Origin: a virus | Direction: 5' to 3' (one strand) | DNA length: 42,659 nt | IMG/VR virus record: IMGVR_UViG_3300045922_000218 | Location: 1 to 42,659 of that record | Shown here: piece after piece, positions 39,290 to 42,659 of the stretch | Layout of the letters: every line of letters begins with the position of its first letter | Numbering within the stretch: position 1 is the stretch's first letter | Notes under the pieces: generated by a model | The model's database searches: none | What the model saw: only the letters and a program-made list of their open reading frames with translations | What the model was told of the DNA's origin: nothing | Program-made: the position numbers and the translations under genes

Positions 39290-39654
39290 CGTCGCGCACC
39301 GCAGGAGACGACCCCATGACCGACACGACACCGGCCGCTGGCTTCGTCCACGACGTGTTTCCCGTGGACCGCTGCGGCGTCTGCGTCGACGCCGGCAACG
39401 GCGGCTGGACCGTGGAGCACCCAGAGCCGCAGCACGACGCGCTCCCCGCCTACGCCGTGCCGATCGCGCTCCTGACGGACCCGCAGTTCGTGGAGGCCGT
39501 CTCGGCCCGCTGGTGGGCGATGGCGCGCGACACGGAGCCGAACGCCGCGAAGATCCCGACCCTGTTCCTGGCCCTCGCCGCCGAGCTCGAGGAGCGCGCC
39601 GCCGACAACGACCGGCGGAACGGGATCGTGCCGCCCGACGAGGACGACGCATGA
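39286..39654 (+). CDS. Hypothetical protein, 122 aa
   Basis: The ATGA-coupled start at 39286 is listed; a second ATG at 39316 ('MTDTTP') has a GGAGA site upstream and may be the real one. 'RCGVCVDAGNGGWTVEHPE' holds a CxxC pair and one His. The rest is helical ('FVEAVSARWWAMARDTEPNA', 'LFLALAAELEERAADNDR'). It directly precedes the helicase-methyltransferase by a four-base overlap. Function unknown. Confidence 0.55.
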   Translation: MTSRTAGDDPMTDTTPAAGFVHDVFPVDRCGVCVDAGNGGWTVEHPEPQHDALPAYAVPIALLTDPQFVEAVSARWWAMARDTEPNAAKIPTLFLALAAELEERAADNDRRNGIVPPDEDDA

Positions 39655-41918
39655 GCGGCGACTATGCGGCGTTTCTGGCGGCCAAGACGCAGCGGATGCC
39701 CGCCCGCGGAATGGCATCAAACGTCGTCGCCCAGTGCCCATTGCCGCCGTCCCTGTTCGCGTGGCAGGATCACATCGTCCGATGGGCACTTCGGCGTGGC
39801 ACGGCCGCCTTGTTTGCCGACACCGGCCTTGGCAAGACGGCCATGCAGCTGGCGTGGGCCGATGCGATCGCCACCTACACCGGCGCGCGCGTGCTCATTC
39901 TGGCGCCGCTGGCGGTCGCCGCGCAGACGGTCGGCGAAGGCAGGCGCATCGGCGTGGCGGCGCGCGTCATCCGCGATGCTAGTGACGTGACCCCGGACTG
40001 TCCGCGCGTTGTCGTCTGCAACTACGATCGCGTGCATCGGCTCGATCTGACCGAGTTCACCGGCGTCGTGCTGGACGAATCGTCCATCCTGAAAAACATG
40101 ATGGGCAAGACGCGCACCGCGCTCATCACCATGTTTCGCGACACGCCGTACCGTCTCGCTTGTACCGCCACGCCGTCCCCGAACGACTTTGACGAGCTCG
40201 GGAACCACGCGGAGTTTCTCGGCGTCACCACGATGTCCGAGATGCTGGCGCGCTACTTCGTGAACGATCTTGGCGATACCGGCACATGGCGACTCAAAGG
40301 ATACGCCGAGTCGGCGTTCTGGACCTGGTGCGCGTCGTGGGCCATCGCCATCCGAACGCCCGCCGACCTGCGCGCGGCAGACGGCACGCCCTACGACGGC
40401 GCACGGTATGTGCTCCCGGCGCTTGACATTCGGCACGAGATCGTCGCCGTCGATCACCTCGCGCGCCAACTGGACACGGGCGAACTGTTCGCCGGGCAGG
40501 CGTTGTCGGCCACCACGCTCCACCGAGAACTGCGCGCCACCGCCACGGATCGCGCGGCCGCCGTCGCGCGGATCGTTCACGCGGAACCTGACGAACCGTG
40601 GATCATCTGGGTCCATACCGACTACGAGGCAGATGCCGTGAAGTCCATCGTGCCCGAAGCGGTCGAGGTGCGCGGCTCGATGACGCCTGACGAGAAGGAA
40701 CGCCGCCTTGTGGACTTCTCCGAGGGACGCACTCGCATCCTGTTGACCAAGCCGTCGATCGCAGGATTCGGCATGAACTGGCAACATTGTGCGCGCATGG
40801 TGTTTGCGGGCCTGTCGTATTCCTACGAAGCACTCTACCAAGCACTGCGTCGCTCATGGCGCTTCGGACAGACGCGCGACGTGGTCGCGTATTTGGTCGC
40901 GGCCGAAAGCGAAGGCGCCGTCCGTGACGCACTCACTGCCAAAGAGGAGCAGCACCGCATGATGCAATCGAAGATGGTGGAAGCCATGCAGCACAGTCAG
41001 GGCCGCGATGACGCCACGGACGCCGTTGCGGAAGGCGGCACGGGCGACACCGCGATCGGCAATGGGTGGACGCTGACCAATGGCGATTGCGTCGAGGTGT
41101 GGCGCTCGATTCCCGATGGCACGATCGACTTCACGATCTACTCGCCGCCGTTCGCCAATCTGTACGTGTACAGCGATGATCCGCGCGACATGGGAAACGT
41201 CACCGACGATGATGCGTTCTTCCGCCATTTCGGCTACCTGCTGCCAGAACTGTTCCGCGCCACGCGACCTGGCCGATTGATGGCGGTCCACGTGTCCCAG
41301 TTGCCATCCTTCAAGTGGAAGCATGGCGTCAGCGGGCTGCGCGACTTTCGCGGCGATGTCATCCGCGCAGCGGAAGCGGCCGGGTGGACCTATCATTCCG
41401 AAGTGTGCATCTGGAAAGACCCCGTGACCGAGATGCAACGCACGAAGTCGCATGGGTTGCTGTACAAGACGATCCAGCGCAACGCCTCATTCTCGCGCGT
41501 TGGGATGCCCGACTATCTCGTCGTGTTTCGCAAGTGGAGCGATGGCGAGGAAACGCCCGTGACGCACACGCCGGATGACTTCCCGCTCGACCTCTGGCAG
41601 CGCGTCGCGTCCCCTGTCTGGTTCGACATTGACCAGACGCGCACGCTCAACGTGCGACAGGCGCGCGACTCGCAGGACGAAAAGCACCTGTGCCCGCTCC
41701 AGCTTGACGTGATCGAGCGGGCTGTGGCGTTGTGGTCAAATCCGGGCGACCTGGTGGCCTCACCATTCACCGGCATTGGGAGCGAAGGTGTAGTCGCGTT
41801 GCAGATGGGACGGCGATTCATCGGAGCCGAGCTTAAGCCGACCTACTGGAAACACGCCTGCCGAAACTTGCGCGATGCGACGGCGCAGGCTGACTTGTTC
41901 GGAGTATCGGCCGCATGA
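39651..41918 (+). CDS. Fused SNF2/DEAD-like helicase and N4/N6 DNA methyltransferase
   Basis: A single 755-residue chain. Residues 30-430 carry superfamily 2 motifs: Q-like 'LFAWQDHIVRWAL', Walker A DTGLGKT (57-63), 'VVLDESS' (DExx, 139-145), 'CTATPSPND' and motif VI 'YQALRRSWRFGQTRDV'. Residues 470-750 carry a beta-class methyltransferase: motif IV 'IYSPPF' (497-501), then the SAM loop motif I 'PFTGIGSEGVVALQ' near 705-717. No nuclease motif is seen. It would modify phage or host DNA while translocating. Third positions are slightly less GC-rich than neighbours, hinting at transfer. Confidence 0.85.
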   Translation: MSGDYAAFLAAKTQRMPARGMASNVVAQCPLPPSLFAWQDHIVRWALRRGTAALFADTGLGKTAMQLAWADAIATYTGARVLILAPLAVAAQTVGEGRRIGVAARVIRDASDVTPDCPRVVVCNYDRVHRLDLTEFTGVVLDESSILKNMMGKTRTALITMFRDTPYRLACTATPSPNDFDELGNHAEFLGVTTMSEMLARYFVNDLGDTGTWRLKGYAESAFWTWCASWAIAIRTPADLRAADGTPYDGARYVLPALDIRHEIVAVDHLARQLDTGELFAGQALSATTLHRELRATATDRAAAVARIVHAEPDEPWIIWVHTDYEADAVKSIVPEAVEVRGSMTPDEKERRLVDFSEGRTRILLTKPSIAGFGMNWQHCARMVFAGLSYSYEALYQALRRSWRFGQTRDVVAYLVAAESEGAVRDALTAKEEQHRMMQSKMVEAMQHSQGRDDATDAVAEGGTGDTAIGNGWTLTNGDCVEVWRSIPDGTIDFTIYSPPFANLYVYSDDPRDMGNVTDDDAFFRHFGYLLPELFRATRPGRLMAVHVSQLPSFKWKHGVSGLRDFRGDVIRAAEAAGWTYHSEVCIWKDPVTEMQRTKSHGLLYKTIQRNASFSRVGMPDYLVVFRKWSDGEETPVTHTPDDFPLDLWQRVASPVWFDIDQTRTLNVRQARDSQDEKHLCPLQLDVIERAVALWSNPGDLVASPFTGIGSEGVVALQMGRRFIGAELKPTYWKHACRNLRDATAQADLFGVSAA

Positions 41919-42064
41919 GCGCCCCGGACACGCCCCCGGCCGTCTGCGGCTGGTGCGGCGGGGCGCACTCGCTCGCGGACTGCCCGCGGGCGCCCCGGCT
42001 GTTGCTCGAGGCCGTGGTGACGTTCGCGCTCGAGGCGCTGGTGCGGCCGGGGCGGACGTGGTGA
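41915..42064 (+). CDS. Zinc-knuckle-like miniprotein, 49 aa
   Basis: Too short for usual gene finders, but coupled by ATGA to the helicase-methyltransferase and ending in a GTGA overlap. 'CGWCGGAHSLADC' gives Cys11, Cys14, His18 and Cys23: CX2CX3HX4C, one residue short of the retroviral-type zinc knuckle that binds single-stranded nucleic acid. A helical end ('RLLLEAVVTFALEALV') follows. Nucleic-acid binding next to a DNA-modifying enzyme is plausible. Confidence 0.5.
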   Translation: MSAPDTPPAVCGWCGGAHSLADCPRAPRLLLEAVVTFALEALVRPGRTW

Positions 42065-42270
42065 CCGCCGAGACGCCCCTTGCCGTCGCGCTCCGCGCCG
42101 CCCTCACGCGCGAGTGGCAGAGCACGCAGGCGCTCCGCGATGCGGTCAGCACGCGCTCGCATCGCCCCGCCCTGTCCGATGTCGCGGCCACGCTGCGGCA
42201 GCTCCGGCGCGACGGCGTGTGCGAGCGGGCCTCGCGCGGAACCGATGGTCACGCCTGGAGGCGGGCGTGA
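42061..42270 (+). CDS. Small winged-helix-like protein, 69 aa
   Basis: Starts at GTG 42061 in a GTGA overlap. Helices 'LAVALRAALTREWQSTQALR', 'PALSDVAATLRQLRRDG' and a final turn 'VCERASRGTDGHAWRRA' match the size and helix-helix-wing order of small DNA-binding phage regulators. It overlaps the next membrane gene by one base (TGATG). DNA targets are unknown. Confidence 0.55.
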   Translation: MTAETPLAVALRAALTREWQSTQALRDAVSTRSHRPALSDVAATLRQLRRDGVCERASRGTDGHAWRRA

Positions 42271-42461
42271 TGCGCGCCGCCCTGCTCGACGCCGCGCTCT
42301 TCGCCGCCGTCGTGGCGGTGGGCGTCGCGCTCGTAGTGGTGACCGCCCACGATCGTGGCTACCGCGTCTCGCTGTACACCGTGGCGCCGTGCGCGCCGCC
42401 AACGGCCGTCGCGCCGCACGCGATGTCTGCCAACCCTTTCAACACGGACACGATCCCATGA
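42270..42461 (+). CDS. Small membrane protein, 63 aa
   Basis: Residues 4-26 ('ALLDAALFAAVVAVGVALVV') form one hydrophobic helix at the N-terminus, followed by a short polar domain with a single Cys. It could act as an anchor or an uncleaved signal. It starts in a TGATG overlap and ends in an ATGA overlap with the last gene. Function unknown. Confidence 0.5.
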   Translation: MRAALLDAALFAAVVAVGVALVVVTAHDRGYRVSLYTVAPCAPPTAVAPHAMSANPFNTDTIP

Positions 42462-42659
42462 GTGACACGACGCAGACGCAGGACACCCCGCCGCTCATCG
42501 ACCTCGCGAGGGAGTTTGTCGAGGCGGCGCGAGCCCACGAGCACGCCGATGCGCGACTGGACGAGGCGAGAGCCCGTGCCTATGCGCTCGGCATGACCTC
42601 GCAGTTTGACGCAGAGTTCTACGTGCGCGGCTACGACGCCGGTGTGGACGCGGGGCCGC
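42458..42659 (+). CDS. Partial ORF running off the right edge
   Basis: Sixty-seven codons are visible, starting at ATG 42458 in an ATGA overlap. The product is acidic and helical ('LIDLAREFVEAARAHEHADA') and ends 'YVRGYDAGVDAG'. No stop occurs before the edge. If the molecule is circular, the frame continues into 1-269 without a stop, giving a protein of about 156 residues with the Cys-rich part at its C-terminus. Confidence 0.5.
   Translation, partial: MSDTTQTQDTPPLIDLAREFVEAARAHEHADARLDEARARAYALGMTSQFDAEFYVRGYDAGVDAGP

Noticed and set aside
1-42659. Diversity-generating retroelement, tRNA genes or integrase
   Set aside because: No reverse transcriptase, template/variable repeat pair, tRNA cloverleaf or recombinase motif was seen on either strand by eye.

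Overview
The window reads as an essentially complete genome of a tailed double-stranded DNA phage with a long-tail (siphovirus-like) plan. It is GC-rich throughout, with G or C in most third codon positions, and genes overlap tightly by ATGA, GTGA or TGATG junctions. No rRNA, tRNA, transposase or bacterial chromosomal gene was seen. The host cannot be named from sequence. Sigma70-like promoters, Shine-Dalgarno sites and an M15-type endolysin point to a GC-rich bacterium, perhaps Gram-negative. No integrase, classical repressor or DNA polymerase was recognised, so a lytic phage relying on the host replisome is the simplest reading.

Layout, left to right. (1) 18-1381: small early or accessory ORFs, including a 70-residue stub of a cytosine-C5 methyltransferase. 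(2) 1371-8813: DNA packaging and head: small terminase, large terminase interrupted by an intein exactly in its Walker A loop, a portal fused to a MuF-type domain, prohead protease and HK97-fold major capsid protein, closed by a strong hairpin. (3) 8875-15680: an accessory virion block with a glycosyltransferase, small structural proteins, two genes of unusually low GC (one lectin-like) and a 933-residue Ala/Thr/Val repeat protein. (4) 15677-28798: head-tail connectors, tail terminator, tail tube, tail assembly chaperones with a classical -1 frameshift site, tape measure with 36-residue tandem repeats, and tail tip and fibre proteins. (5) 28891-30317: lysis cassette with a membrane-anchored coiled coil, M15 endolysin and DUF1353 protein. 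(6) 30319-33479: a promoter followed by a ribbon-helix-helix-like protein, YqaJ exonuclease, RecT annealing protein, a possible helicase loader and a VRR-NUC nuclease.

(7) 33561-36165: a leftward operon of eight small genes, seven of them separated or flanked by a GGGGCTGGC repeat that often occurs as two copies 11 bp apart. Its promoter has a perfect TTGACA box and an inverted repeat filling the spacer. (8) 36166-37625: about 1.46 kb with no convincing gene, holding two 19-bp repeats with DnaA-box-like cores, a second 15-bp repeat pair, two GTGTC-N5-GACAC palindromes, long G tracts and a stem-loop. This is the best candidate for the replication origin and control region. (9) 37626-42659: a rightward operon of small genes around a 755-residue helicase-methyltransferase fusion. 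The last gene runs off the right edge and would read without a stop into the first ORF at the left edge if the molecule is circular, which suggests a circularly permuted genome cut inside this operon.

The most unusual points are the repeat family punctuating the leftward operon, the origin-like repeat cluster, the terminase intein with an Asn in its first endonuclease motif, the glycosyltransferase inside the head module, and the repeat protein with three Arg-rich modules. Functional calls come from reading motifs by eye; no database search was run.
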